This document shows, piece after piece, positions 53,556 to 62,543 of a stretch of 64,000 bases of DNA. Positions within the stretch are counted from its first letter, which is position 1; each line of letters opens with the position of its first letter. The DNA comes from Sva-07 sp963698435. Lineage in GTDB: Bacteria; Actinomycetota; Acidimicrobiia; Acidimicrobiales; Ilumatobacteraceae. The stretch covers positions 62,001 through 126,000 of the forward strand of contig CAVOQV010000012.1 in the NCBI GenBank assembly GCA_963698435.1. Reading direction: 5' to 3'. A model generated the notes under the pieces. It was not told the DNA's origin, made no database searches, and worked only from the letters and a program-made list of their open reading frames with translations. A program made the position numbers and the translations under genes.

Positions 53556-54379
53556 CCACGCTGACCCTCACCAAGCACCACGGCCTCGGCAACGACTTCC
53601 TCGTCGCGTTCGACCTCGGTGTGCAGGACCCAGCAGCGCTGGCGCGTCGGCTGTGTGATCGACGGAGAGGGATCGGCGCCGACGGGTTGCTCGTCGCCGA
53701 ATCGGCGAGTGGGTACGCCGCGCGGATGACGCTGTACAACGCCGACGGGTCGCGTGCGGAGATGAGTGGCAACGGCATCCGCTGCTTCGCGCAGGCGCTG
53801 GCCGCAACTCGGGGCGATCTGTCTGATCAGCTGATCCTGACCGACGCCGGCGAACGACTGGTCGTGCTCGAGGCGACCGACGATCCGGCGACGATCATGG
53901 CGCGGGTGGAGATGGGCGATGTCTCGAGCCTCGACGAACCGGACGGCTGGTCGACGCTGGGGTGCCATCCCGATCGGCCGGTCGCGCACCTGAGCCTCGG
54001 GAACCCGCACAGCGTCGTCGGCGTCGATGAAGTCGCCGTGGTCGATCTCGCGTTGCTGGGTGGGCAAGTGCCGCAGGTGAACCTCGAGATCGTCGAGCCG
54101 GGCCCCGAGTCGAACGCGATCACGATGCGTGTCCACGAGCGTGGTGCCGGGATCACCGAGGCATGCGGCACCGGTGCGTGCGCTGCTGCCTATGCCGCCC
54201 GTTCGTGGGGTCTCGTGGCTCGCGGAGCCGGAGAGGTCATCGTCCACATGGATGGAGGGACCGCAAGCGTCAGCTTCACCGAGGATGCTCCGGACCGTGC
54301 CGTGCTGACCGGTCCGGCCACCCATGTCGCCACCATCGAGGTCCTGACCGGGCCCGACATCGAGATCGAGGTCGAGTGA
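53552..54379 (+). CDS. dapF: Diaminopimelate epimerase
   Basis: Converts LL- to meso-diaminopimelate for peptidoglycan and lysine. 275 residues. LTKHHGLGNDFLV opens it; catalytic cysteines are in EMSGNGIRCFAQA and ITEACGTGACAAA. HLSLGNPHSVV lies between. The ATG overlaps the miaA stop by four bases, and its stop overlaps the hflX GTG by four. The in-frame extension from 53459 is inside miaA and not used. Confidence 0.94.
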   Translation: MTTLTLTKHHGLGNDFLVAFDLGVQDPAALARRLCDRRRGIGADGLLVAESASGYAARMTLYNADGSRAEMSGNGIRCFAQALAATRGDLSDQLILTDAGERLVVLEATDDPATIMARVEMGDVSSLDEPDGWSTLGCHPDRPVAHLSLGNPHSVVGVDEVAVVDLALLGGQVPQVNLEIVEPGPESNAITMRVHERGAGITEACGTGACAAAYAARSWGLVARGAGEVIVHMDGGTASVSFTEDAPDRAVLTGPATHVATIEVLTGPDIEIEVE

Positions 54380-55686
54380 GCAACACCCCCTACAACGAGG
54401 CACTCGCCGGAACCCTGATCGACCGTACGATCCGGGAGAAGATCGTCCTGGTGGCGGTTGCGGACCCACGCGAGGCCGACGAAGCCGTCGACGCGAGCCT
54501 CGACGAACTGGCCCTCCTCGTCGACACCGCCGGCGCCGACGTGGTCGAGCGGATGGTCCAACGCCGCGACAGCCCGGACCACACGTGGTACATCGGCAAG
54601 GGCAAGGCCGAAGAGCTCAAGCAGCTGTGCCTCGCCGTCGACGCCGACACCGTCGTGTTCGACAACGAGCTCTCACCAGCCCAACAGTTCAACCTGGAGA
54701 AGCTGCTCGGTCGCACGGCGATCGATCGCACGGCGGTGATCCTCGACATCTTCGGACAGAACGCCCACACCCTCGAAGGCAAGGCCCAGGTCGAGCTCGC
54801 CCTGCTGCGCTATCGCCTCCCGCGGCTGCGTCGTGGTGCCGATGCGAAGCTGTCGCAGCAACGCGGCGGTGTCGGAGCCCGGTTCGGTGGTGGCGAGACG
54901 AAGATCGAGGTCGACCGTCGGCGCATCATGCGGCGCATCAACAAGCTCGAACGCGATCTCGAGTCGCTCGCCGACACCCGTGAACTGCAGCGAAAGGGCC
55001 GGGGCCGCAGCGGACTCGCATCGGTTGCGATCGTGGGCTACACCAATGCCGGCAAGTCGTCGCTGTTGAACCGTCTCACCGACTCCGGCGTCCTCGCCGA
55101 AGACCGTCTCTTCGCGACGCTCGATCCCACCACCAGGCGACTCTCGTTGCCCGGTGGCGAGCCGGTCCTGTTGTCCGACACGGTCGGGTTCATCAGCCGT
55201 CTCCCGCACGGTCTGGTCGAGTCGTTCAAGGGCACGCTCGAAGTCGCCGCCCTCGCTGAGTACCTCGTGCATGTGGTCGATGCGAGTGCCCCCGACCCGC
55301 AGGGGCAGATCGATGCGGTGCGCGAGGTCCTCGGCGAGATCGACGCCACCTCTGTACCCGAACTGCTGGTGTTCAACAAGGCCGACCTCGCGCCGGGCGT
55401 GGCCAAGCAGTTGGTCGAGGACCATCCCGGCTCGGTGGCGATCTCAGCGGTCACCGGTGAAGGCATCGACGTGTTCCTGCGCACCCTCGCCGACCGTCTC
55501 CGCGTGCTCACGGTCGTCCACGAACTCGTCGTGCCGTACGACCGCGGTGACATCCTCGCTGCGGTTCACCGCGAGGGCGAGGTCGTCTCGGTGGCCGACG
55601 GCCCGGAGGCCTGGACGATCCGGGCGCGGCTGTCAGATGCCTCCGCAGGTCGGCTGTCCGAGTTCGCCTCCGGGGCACCGACATGA
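54376..55686 (+). CDS. hflX: GTPase HflX
   Basis: Ribosome-splitting/rescue GTPase. 436 residues. The N-terminal domain has ELSPAQQFNLEKLLG and LEGKAQVELALLRYRLPRL; a GxGE loop and coiled helices follow (RRRIMRRINKLERDLE). G domain: G1 GYTNAGKSSLLNRLT, G3 DTVGFISRLPHGLVESF, G4 NKADL. GTG start, four-base overlap with dapF. It forms a coupled chain dapF-hflX-aminotransferase. Confidence 0.95.
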   Translation: MSNTPYNEALAGTLIDRTIREKIVLVAVADPREADEAVDASLDELALLVDTAGADVVERMVQRRDSPDHTWYIGKGKAEELKQLCLAVDADTVVFDNELSPAQQFNLEKLLGRTAIDRTAVILDIFGQNAHTLEGKAQVELALLRYRLPRLRRGADAKLSQQRGGVGARFGGGETKIEVDRRRIMRRINKLERDLESLADTRELQRKGRGRSGLASVAIVGYTNAGKSSLLNRLTDSGVLAEDRLFATLDPTTRRLSLPGGEPVLLSDTVGFISRLPHGLVESFKGTLEVAALAEYLVHVVDASAPDPQGQIDAVREVLGEIDATSVPELLVFNKADLAPGVAKQLVEDHPGSVAISAVTGEGIDVFLRTLADRLRVLTVVHELVVPYDRGDILAAVHREGEVVSVADGPEAWTIRARLSDASAGRLSEFASGAPT

Positions 55687-56795
55687 GCGGCTTCGTCCCA
55701 CCGCCGTACCCGTACGACCGGCTCAACCGGCTGACGCCGATCACCGAGGCGCACGCCGGTGGCACGGTCGATCTGTCGATCGGCACCCCGTTCGATCCGC
55801 CGCCCGATCGGGTGATCGAGGCGCTGTCGTCGAGCGGAACCGAGCGGTCGTATCCACCGAGCATCGGCACGCTCGCCTTCCGTGAGGCCGCCCAGCGCTG
55901 GATCCGACGCCGGTTCGACGTCGCCGTTCCGACGGGCCAGATCGGTGCGACCATCGGCTCGAAGGAATTCGTCGCCACGTTGCCGCAGTGGATGCAGCTC
56001 CGTACGCCGTCACGTGACACCGTGCTCTATCCGGCCATCTCCTATCCGAGCTACGAGATGGGGGCGATCCTGGCCGGGTGCCGACCCGTGCCGGTTCGGT
56101 CACTGCCCGACGGGCGGATGGATCTCGATTCGATCGACAACGCCGACGCCGAGCGGGCGCTGCTGCTGTGGGTGAACAGCCCGGGGAACCCGACCGGAGC
56201 GCTCGATGATCTCGACGCCGCCGCCGACTGGGGCAGATCACACGGGGTTCCGGTGTTCTCCGACGAGTGCTATGTCGAGTTCACCTGGGCGGGTCGGGGG
56301 CGCACCATCCTCGAGTCGGGCCTCGACGGCGTCGTCGCCGTCCACTCGTTGTCGAAACGTTCGAACCTGGCCGGGCTGCGCGTCGGCTTCTACGCCGGCG
56401 ATGCCGAGCTCGTCGGGTACCTGCAGGAGATCCGCAAACACGTCGGCATGATGGTGCCGGGTCCCGCGCAGGCAGCTGCGATCGCCGCCCTCGACGACGA
56501 CGACCATGTCGAACTCCAGCGTCGTCGGTACCGGGGTCGCCTCGAGCTGTTGGCGTCGGTGTTGTCGGGCTGGTCGGGCGAGGCCGTGCCGATGCCGGAT
56601 GGAGCGTTCTACCTGTGGATTCCGGTCGGCGACGGCTGGGACTACACCGAGCGGCTGGCTCGCGACGGGGGAGCGCTCGTGAGCCCCGGTGAGTTCTACG
56701 GACCCGACGGTTCCCGTTTCGTCCGCGTCGCCGTGGTACAACCAGATGATCGCGTGCAGTTGGTCGCCGACCGCCTCGCTGCTTCGCGTCGGTGA
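55683..56795 (+). CDS. Succinyldiaminopimelate aminotransferase-like (DapC) protein
   Basis: 370 residues, class I PLP aminotransferase. YPPSIGTLAFREAAQRWI, WVNSPGNPTGALDD, SDECYVEF, and the PLP lysine in VHSLSKRSNLAGLRVGFYAG. Close to the actinobacterial DapC subgroup; coupling to dapF through hflX supports a role in lysine/diaminopimelate synthesis, though this is an inference. The ATG overlaps the hflX stop (ATGA). Confidence 0.88.
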   Translation: MSGFVPPPYPYDRLNRLTPITEAHAGGTVDLSIGTPFDPPPDRVIEALSSSGTERSYPPSIGTLAFREAAQRWIRRRFDVAVPTGQIGATIGSKEFVATLPQWMQLRTPSRDTVLYPAISYPSYEMGAILAGCRPVPVRSLPDGRMDLDSIDNADAERALLLWVNSPGNPTGALDDLDAAADWGRSHGVPVFSDECYVEFTWAGRGRTILESGLDGVVAVHSLSKRSNLAGLRVGFYAGDAELVGYLQEIRKHVGMMVPGPAQAAAIAALDDDDHVELQRRRYRGRLELLASVLSGWSGEAVPMPDGAFYLWIPVGDGWDYTERLARDGGALVSPGEFYGPDGSRFVRVAVVQPDDRVQLVADRLAASRR

Positions 56796-56838
56796 ACCTG
56801 ATGACGAACCCAGCCGACATGACAGTGCAGAGCGGTCG

Positions 56839-57633
56839 ATGACCGAGCGCACCGGTCGTCGTCGGTGGATGATCGTCGTGGGAGTGCTCCTGGTCGTCGG
56901 GCTCGTCGGCGCGGCCGTGGCGCTGTGGATCGCCGGTGGTGACCGCGAGGCCGACAACGTGGCCGGGTTCGCTCGAGCTCCGGTTGGGTGTGACACCACC
57001 CTCGACTTCGAGTCGACCGGTACGTTCGTGCTGTACGTCGAGACCAGCGGGGAGTTCGACGAACTGGCAGGGGCGTGCGATGTCGCGAAGCGATACGACC
57101 GTGATCCCGACGATGTTCCCGTGGTCGAGCTGACGTTGCGCGATCCGGACGGAGACGTGGTCGGCATCGAGGAGAGGGCCGACGTGAGCTACGACGTCGA
57201 CGGATTCGTCGGATCCTCGATCGGCGAAGTGGAGATCGAGACCGAGGGCGATCACCTGCTCACCGTTGCGCCGGCCGGTGGTGATGCGTTCGCCGTCGCA
57301 GTCGGACGGCATCCCGATCAGGGCGTGGCACTGCTCCGCTGGGGAGCTGTCGCAGCAGCGATCTTCGGGCTCGTGTTCGGTGGGCTCTTCCTCGTGCTGG
57401 GGAGTCGCCGACCGCCGGCGACACCAACAGCTGCTGCGCCTTGGACCCCTGACGGGCAGGGCTGGCCGTCGAGTCCGCCCGGCTTCCCGGTTCCGCCGCC
57501 GACGACCGGAGCGACGGGGCCTGCGGGGCCGCCACTCGTCACGGCGCCTCGTCCACCAGCTCCCGTCCGTCCCGAGCCGAACCCGCACGGACCGCCGCCG
57601 TCACCGTGGGCACCGCCGTCGACGGATCAGTAG
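56839..57633 (+). CDS. Two-helix membrane protein with proline-rich tail
   Basis: 264 residues. One helix at about 10-32 (WMIVVGVLLVVGLVGAAVAL), an extracytoplasmic acidic beta-rich domain with CDTTLDFESTGTFVLYVE and a second cysteine GACDVAK, a second helix (AAAIFGLVFGGLFLVLG), then a cytoplasmic proline-rich tail (GPPPSPWAPPSTDQ). I do not recognise a family. It overlaps the lexA 3' end by 7 bases, convergent. Confidence 0.7.
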   Translation: MTERTGRRRWMIVVGVLLVVGLVGAAVALWIAGGDREADNVAGFARAPVGCDTTLDFESTGTFVLYVETSGEFDELAGACDVAKRYDRDPDDVPVVELTLRDPDGDVVGIEERADVSYDVDGFVGSSIGEVEIETEGDHLLTVAPAGGDAFAVAVGRHPDQGVALLRWGAVAAAIFGLVFGGLFLVLGSRRPPATPTAAAPWTPDGQGWPSSPPGFPVPPPTTGATGPAGPPLVTAPRPPAPVRPEPNPHGPPPSPWAPPSTDQ

Positions 57634-58256
57634 CGGCGCATCACCGTGACGACCTTGCCGTAGATCTCGACCTCTTCGGCTGTGAACTGCATCGGCTCCA
57701 TCGTCGAGTTGGCCGGTGTCAGGGTGACCTCGGCGCCGGAACGGCTGTACGTCTTGATCGTCGCCTCGCCACCGGGGATTCCGGCGACGACGATGTCGCC
57801 GTTGTTCGGATTCGCGATCTGAGTGGCGACCACGAAGTCGCCGTCGAGAATGCCGAGGTCGATCATCGAGTCGCCGCGAACTCGCAGCATGAACAGTTCG
57901 CCGTCGCCGGTGAAGTCGACCGGAACGGGGAGCAGCTCTTCGACGTTCTCCTCGGCCAGCACGTCGGTGCCCGCAGCGACATCCCCCACGAGCGGAATGT
58001 GCCGAACCGGTCGACGCTCCATCATCGCACCGCTGTTGACGTCGTAGCGGACCTCGATCGCACGCGGCTTGGTCGGGTCTCGGCGAAGGTACCCCAACCG
58101 TTGCAGCGTGTTGAGGTGGCTGTGGACAGTGGATGGTGACGTGAGCCCCACGGCATCACCGATCTCGCGGACCGATGGGGGATAGCCACGCTCGCGGATC
58201 TGTTGTTCGATGAACTCGAGAATGTCTCGCTGACGCGTACTGATCGTGGGAGCCAT
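57627..58256 (-). CDS. lexA: LexA repressor
   Basis: SOS repressor, 209 residues. N-terminal winged helix: TRQRDILEFIEQQIRERGYPPSVREIGDAVGLTSPSTVHSHL. Cleavage region GDVAAGTDV; catalytic Ser in RGDSMID at about 130 and Lys in ATIKTYSR at about 168. ATG 58256 is supported by TACGAT 6 bases upstream and a LexA box further up. The long frame to 58352 contains the promoter and is rejected. Confidence 0.95.
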   Translation of the reverse strand: MAPTISTRQRDILEFIEQQIRERGYPPSVREIGDAVGLTSPSTVHSHLNTLQRLGYLRRDPTKPRAIEVRYDVNSGAMMERRPVRHIPLVGDVAAGTDVLAEENVEELLPVPVDFTGDGELFMLRVRGDSMIDLGILDGDFVVATQIANPNNGDIVVAGIPGGEATIKTYSRSGAEVTLTPANSTMEPMQFTAEEVEIYGKVVTVMRRY

Positions 58257-58262
58257 GCGAAC

Positions 58263-58317
58263 ATCGTACTGATCGAAGCCCTCGCGGTCAAACATCTGTA
58301 CCGAGAACAAGCGTTCG
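58263..58317 (-). promoter_or_regulatory. lexA promoter with LexA box
   Basis: On the minus strand: TTGACC (58286-58291) and TACGAT (58263-58268) 17 bases apart, with the -10 six bases from the ATG (leaderless). GAACGCTTGTTC-type box at 58304-58317, upstream of the -35, would give weaker autorepression than at recA. Confidence 0.78.
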
Positions 58318-58368
58318 ACAAAATCGGGACCGGAGGTTGACAACGCCCCCACACTGGTGGTTCACTGG

Positions 58369-58382
58369 CGAACAGTCGTTCG
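58369..58382 (+). promoter_or_regulatory. LexA box upstream of the LysM gene
   Basis: CGAACAGTCGTTCG, a full actinobacterial SOS box, lying 79 bases before the LysM start. TTGACA (58337-58342) is a plausible -35 with TTCACT 18 bases on. Confidence 0.75.
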
Positions 58383-58460
58383 AACGAACACATGTTTCTC
58401 GAACGGTGTCGGATCGAACGGTCCGTAGAACACTCGCACGACCTACCCAGGGAGCACTCG

Positions 58461-58958
58461 ATGACCGCCACCCTCCACTCCAGTTCACCAGCCAACCGGT
58501 ACACCAACCGGCACACCAACCGGCACACCAACCGGAACACCCTCGGACCCGCCAACCGGGCCTCCGGCCAGAACCGTTGCTGCACCGCTGGCGCGTCACC
58601 TCGCGCTCACCGGGGTCACGTCGAGGCCGACCGTGTGAACTACGGGGCTCGCCGGGCCGTGGTCGCCGTGGTCGCCGTGGTCGCCGTCATGATCGTGGCG
58701 CTGTTCGCTCTGGCTGCTGCGTCGGTCGTCGGCGCGGTGTTCGATGTCGGGGGTCAGCGGGCATCGGCATCCGAGGTCGCTCCCGTCGGACCCGATTCGT
58801 CGATCGTGCGCATCCACGTTGCACAGCCGGGTGACACGCTGTGGTCGATCGCCGACCGGTATCGGGGCGAGGTCGGCCAGGGCCGTTTCGTCGATGCGCT
58901 CATCGACCTCAACAGCGGCACGGTCATCCAGGTGGGCCAAGCGGTCCGCCTGCCCTGA
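58461..58958 (+). CDS. LysM-domain membrane protein, probable SOS-induced division inhibitor
   Basis: 165 residues. A cytoplasmic N-terminal part (with a 4-fold TNRH repeat), one membrane helix (VVAVVAVVAVMIVALFALAA), then a C-terminal LysM domain: IHVAQPGDTLWSIADRY, ALIDLNSGTVIQVGQAVRLP. Position beside lexA with its own LexA box matches mycobacterial Rv2719c/ChiZ and corynebacterial DivS, which stop division during DNA damage; that function is inferred. GGGAG precedes the ATG. The upstream in-frame ATG at 58392 is not preferred. Confidence 0.8.
   Translation: MTATLHSSSPANRYTNRHTNRHTNRNTLGPANRASGQNRCCTAGASPRAHRGHVEADRVNYGARRAVVAVVAVVAVMIVALFALAAASVVGAVFDVGGQRASASEVAPVGPDSSIVRIHVAQPGDTLWSIADRYRGEVGQGRFVDALIDLNSGTVIQVGQAVRLP
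58492..58539 (+). repeat. 4 x 12-bp tandem repeat inside the LysM gene
   Basis: Unit CCAACCGG(C/T/A)ACA repeated four times, reading as NRYT-NRHT-NRHT-NRNT in frame. The unit is four codons, so copy number can change without a frameshift. Confidence 0.75.
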
Positions 58959-59023
58959 GTCTGCGCGCCGCCGCTGCGCCCACCTGCCGGGGTGTGGCGG
59001 CGGCCGCGCACTATCCTGTCGGC

Positions 59024-59485
59024 GTGTTCTGTCCTGTCTGTCGAGCCGATGACACCAAGGTCGTCGACTCTCGGGTTGCCGAGGAGGGAACGGCGATCCG
59101 CCGCCGTCGGGAATGCCTCGGATGTGCGCAGCGCTTCACGACGTTCGAGCGCATCGACCATGCACCGTTGTCGGTCGTCAAGTCGCACGGAGGATCTGAA
59201 CCGTTCGATCGCAAGAAGCTGATCGGCGGGTTGAGTGCCGCCACCAAGGGCCGCAACGTCTCTCCCGAACGACTCGAAGCCATCGCCACCGTCGTCGAGG
59301 ATTCGATGCGATTGCTCGGGTCAACGGTGACGAGCGCCAACGTCGGCCTCGCGGTGCTCGACCAGCTCCGCATCGTCGACGAGGTCGCCTACCTGCGCTT
59401 CGCGAGCGTGTACAAGGACTTCGACGCTGCGGCCGACTTCCACCGTGAGCTCGCACTCCTCGAGAAGTCAGTGACGACGTCGTAG
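59024..59485 (+). CDS. nrdR: Transcriptional repressor NrdR
   Basis: Zinc-ribbon/ATP-cone repressor of ribonucleotide reductase genes. 153 residues. FCPVCRADDTKVVDSRV and CLGCAQRFTTFERID form the zinc ribbon; the ATP-cone SVVKSHGGSEPFDRKKLIGGL follows. GTG start with TATCCT 6 bases upstream. Its likely target nrdJ is 3.4 kb downstream. Confidence 0.95.
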   Translation: MFCPVCRADDTKVVDSRVAEEGTAIRRRRECLGCAQRFTTFERIDHAPLSVVKSHGGSEPFDRKKLIGGLSAATKGRNVSPERLEAIATVVEDSMRLLGSTVTSANVGLAVLDQLRIVDEVAYLRFASVYKDFDAAADFHRELALLEKSVTTS

Positions 59486-60157
59486 CCACCGGGTGTAGAC
59501 GAACGACTGGTCGTCGATTGCGAGTTGGGTGACGTCGAACCGGTGGACATGAGGCGGTGCTCCACTCGCCAGACGGGGGCCGGGTCCGCCGACCATGGCC
59601 GGTGAGGTGGTGACGTTGATTTCGTCGATCAGGTCGGCGTCGAAGAACGCTCCGTTGAGGGCCGCGCCGCCCTCGACCTGGACGTAGTCGGACCGGCCGG
59701 CGACGTCGGGCATCCGGTCGAGGGCGGCGGCGAGGTCGATGTGGTCGTCGCCGACGCGAAGGACGTCGATCCCGGCCGGGAGGTCGGCGGCGCCCGATGC
59801 GGTCGTGATCACGAATGCCGCACCGGAGGCGAAGAGGTCGCTCGTGAAATCGAGGCGACCGCTCCGCGTGACCACACCGATGCGTTGACCCCGTTTGGTC
59901 GGCCTCGCGTAGCCTTCGTCGCGAACGGTACCTGCACCCACCACGATGACGTCGGCCAGTTGCCGGAGTCGGGCCAGAACGGCTGTGTCCGTCGGGCTGG
60001 ACAGCATCGCCGAGGTTCCGTCGACGGCGATCGAGCCGTCGATCGACGCCACCATGCACAGCCCGACCCACGGCCCGTCACCGCGGGACCCCAGTGCAGT
60101 GGCGTAGGCATCATCCACGGTCATCTCGTCGGCGGGCTCGGGGAGCAGTCGGCGCAT
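59468..60157 (-). CDS. RibD C-terminal/pyrimidine reductase-like protein
   Basis: 229 residues, dihydrofolate-reductase-like fold. WVGLCMVASIDGSIAVDGTSAML, DVIVVGAGTVRDEGY, LFASGAAFVITT and YVQVEGGAALNGAFFDADLIDEI match the stand-alone RibD reductase family; the deaminase half of RibD is missing. It could be the riboflavin reductase or a DHFR-like enzyme of other substrate. It overlaps the nrdR 3' end by 18 bases, convergent. Confidence 0.84.
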   Translation of the reverse strand: MRRLLPEPADEMTVDDAYATALGSRGDGPWVGLCMVASIDGSIAVDGTSAMLSSPTDTAVLARLRQLADVIVVGAGTVRDEGYARPTKRGQRIGVVTRSGRLDFTSDLFASGAAFVITTASGAADLPAGIDVLRVGDDHIDLAAALDRMPDVAGRSDYVQVEGGAALNGAFFDADLIDEINVTTSPAMVGGPGPRLASGAPPHVHRFDVTQLAIDDQSFVYTRWLRRRH

Positions 60158-60265
60158 CGGCCCATGATGCCCGGCGCGGACGCGCTCGACTCGCCGTCTC
60201 TCCGTTCCGGCGTCCCGTTCCGTCCAGCCGGGTCGGGTGTCGACGGCATCTGCGACGATGCAACC

Positions 60266-62543
60266 ATGACATCGTCGGCGTCGACCCGAACCGCATTCCG
60301 TACCTGTCCGCTCTGCGAGGCCAGCTGCGGGCTCGAGATCACCGTGCGCCCCGACGACAGAGGTGGCGAGGAGGTGAAGCGGATCCGAGGCGACCGGCTC
60401 GACGTGTTCTCCAAGGGGTACATCTGTCCCAAGGGCTCCACGCTCAAGCACCTGCACGAGGACCCCGACCGTCTGCGAGCGCCGATGGTGAAACGCGACG
60501 GCGAGCACGTGGCGGTCACGTGGGAGGAGGCCTGGCAGGTCGTCGCTGCCGGTCTCGGCGACGTCATCGAACGCAGTGGGCGTGAGTCGCTCGCCGCCTA
60601 CGTCGGCAACCCGACGGCACACAGCCTGTCGGCGATGATGTTCTCGCGGGTGTTGCTGACCGGGCTGGGTACCCGAAACCGGTTCAGCGCCTCCACCGTC
60701 GACCAGATGCCGCGCCACGTGGCGTCCGGCTACGTGTTCGGATCGCCGGTGGCGATTCCCGTTCCCGACCTCGATCGAACCGACCATCTGGTGATCCTCG
60801 GTGCCAACCCGTACGCGTCGAACGGCAGTGTGTGCACCGCTCCCGACTTCCCCGGGCGCATCGAAGCGATCCAGGCGCGAGGCGGCAGGGTGGTCGTCGT
60901 CGATCCTCGCCTCTCGCGCACGGCCGAGCAGGCCGATCAGTGGGTGTCGATCCGGCCGGGCACCGATGCGGTGCTGCTCGCGGCGATCGCCAACACGATG
61001 CTCGCTGAAGGACTGGCCGACCCCGGAGACCACCTCGCGGGCCATCTCTCCGGTCTCGGCGAGATCGCCGCAGCGCTCGAGCCGTTCACGGCCGAGTTCG
61101 CCGCTCCCGTCACCGGTGTCGACGTCGCGACGATTCGCTCGATGGCGCGCGAGCTCGCAGCCGCTCCGTCAGCGGCCGTGTACGGGCGCATCGGAACCAC
61201 GACCACGGAATTCGGCTCGACGGCGTCCTGGCTGATCGACGTCGTCAACATCCTGAGCGGCAACCTCGACCGGCCCGGCGGCGCCATGTTCCCGACGCCC
61301 GTCGCAGGCGGCGGGACGACGCGGGGCAAGCCCGGTTTCGGCCGCGGGTTCAGCGTCGGTCGAGGCCACTCGCGTGTCAGCGGACATCCCGAGGTGATGG
61401 GGGAGTACCCGGTCGGTGTGCTGTCGGAGGAGATCGAGACCCCCGGGGACGGTCAGATCCGGGCGCTGGTCACACTCGCCGGCAATCCGGTGCTGTCGAC
61501 GCCCAACAGCGAACGGCTCGCAGGGGCGCTCGACCAGCTCGACTTCATGGTCAGCATCGACCTGTACCTGAACGAGACCACGCGTCACGCCGACGTGATC
61601 CTGCCGCCGCCGTCGCAGCTCCAGCGTGGTCACTACGACCTGCTGCTGTTGCAGTTCGCCGTGCGGAACGTTGCCAACTACTCGCCGCCTGTCCTGCCGC
61701 TCGACGAGGGACAGCCCGACGAGTGGGAGATCATCGCCAAGCTCACGGCGATCGCGCAGGGGTTCGGTGTCGACGTCGATCCGTCCGCTGCCGATGACCT
61801 GGCGATCGCCGGGCTGGTGCGCAGCGCAGTGAAGGACGAGTACTCGCCGGTGGCCGGCCGTGACCCCGACGAACTGCTCTCCGAGCTGAATGCATCGGGG
61901 CGGCGCGGGCCCGAAAGGATGCTCGACTTCATGTTGCGCACCGGGCCGTTCGGAGACGGGTTCGGCCTCGATCCGGGCGGCACCTCGCTCGACGACCTGC
62001 TGGCGAATCCTCACGGGCGGGACTTCGGCCCACTCGTGCCGAGGGTACCGGACGTGTTGCGCACGCCGAGCGGTCGGATCGAGCTGGCTCCCGAGCCGTT
62101 GATGGCCGACCTCGACCGGCTTCGCGACGAGCGCGAACGAACTCGCCACTCGCGGGCTCGTGCTCGTCGGGCGCCGTCACCTGCGCAGCAACAACTCCTG
62201 GATGCACAACGTCCCCGTCCTGGTCGAGGGCACGCCACGCTGCACGCTGCAGGTCCATCCCGACGACGCCGCCGGCCTCGGCCTGGTCGACGGTGGCGCT
62301 GCTCGGGTGACGTCCCGCGTCGGTTCGGTGCAGGCTCCCGTCGAGGTCACCGATTCGATTCGGCCGGGAGTGGTCAGCCTGCCGCACGGATGGGGCCACG
62401 ACCTGGCCGGTGCACGGCTACGAGTTGCCGCCGAGCACGCTGGCGTGAACTCCAACACGCTGTCGGACGACGCCGCGTTCGATCCGCTGTCGGGTACGTC
62501 GGTGCTCAACGGCATCCCGGTCACCGTCGGCCCCGCCGGTTGA
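60266..62543 (+). CDS. Molybdopterin oxidoreductase, formate-dehydrogenase-like (one frame break)
   Basis: About 759 residues. The N-terminal [4Fe-4S] site CPLCEASCGLEITV...YICPKG has four cysteines; then DRLRAPMVKRDGE, VILGANPYASNGS, and VVVDPRLSRTAEQADQWVSIRPGTD for cofactor binding. LNETTRHADVILPPPS is typical of the family. Near 62,133 the frame changes to VLVGRRHLRSNNSWMHNV, with C-terminal GVVSLPHGWGHD and ending TVGPAG at 62,543. Substrate unknown; lacks visible partner subunits. ATG start at 60266. Confidence 0.87.
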
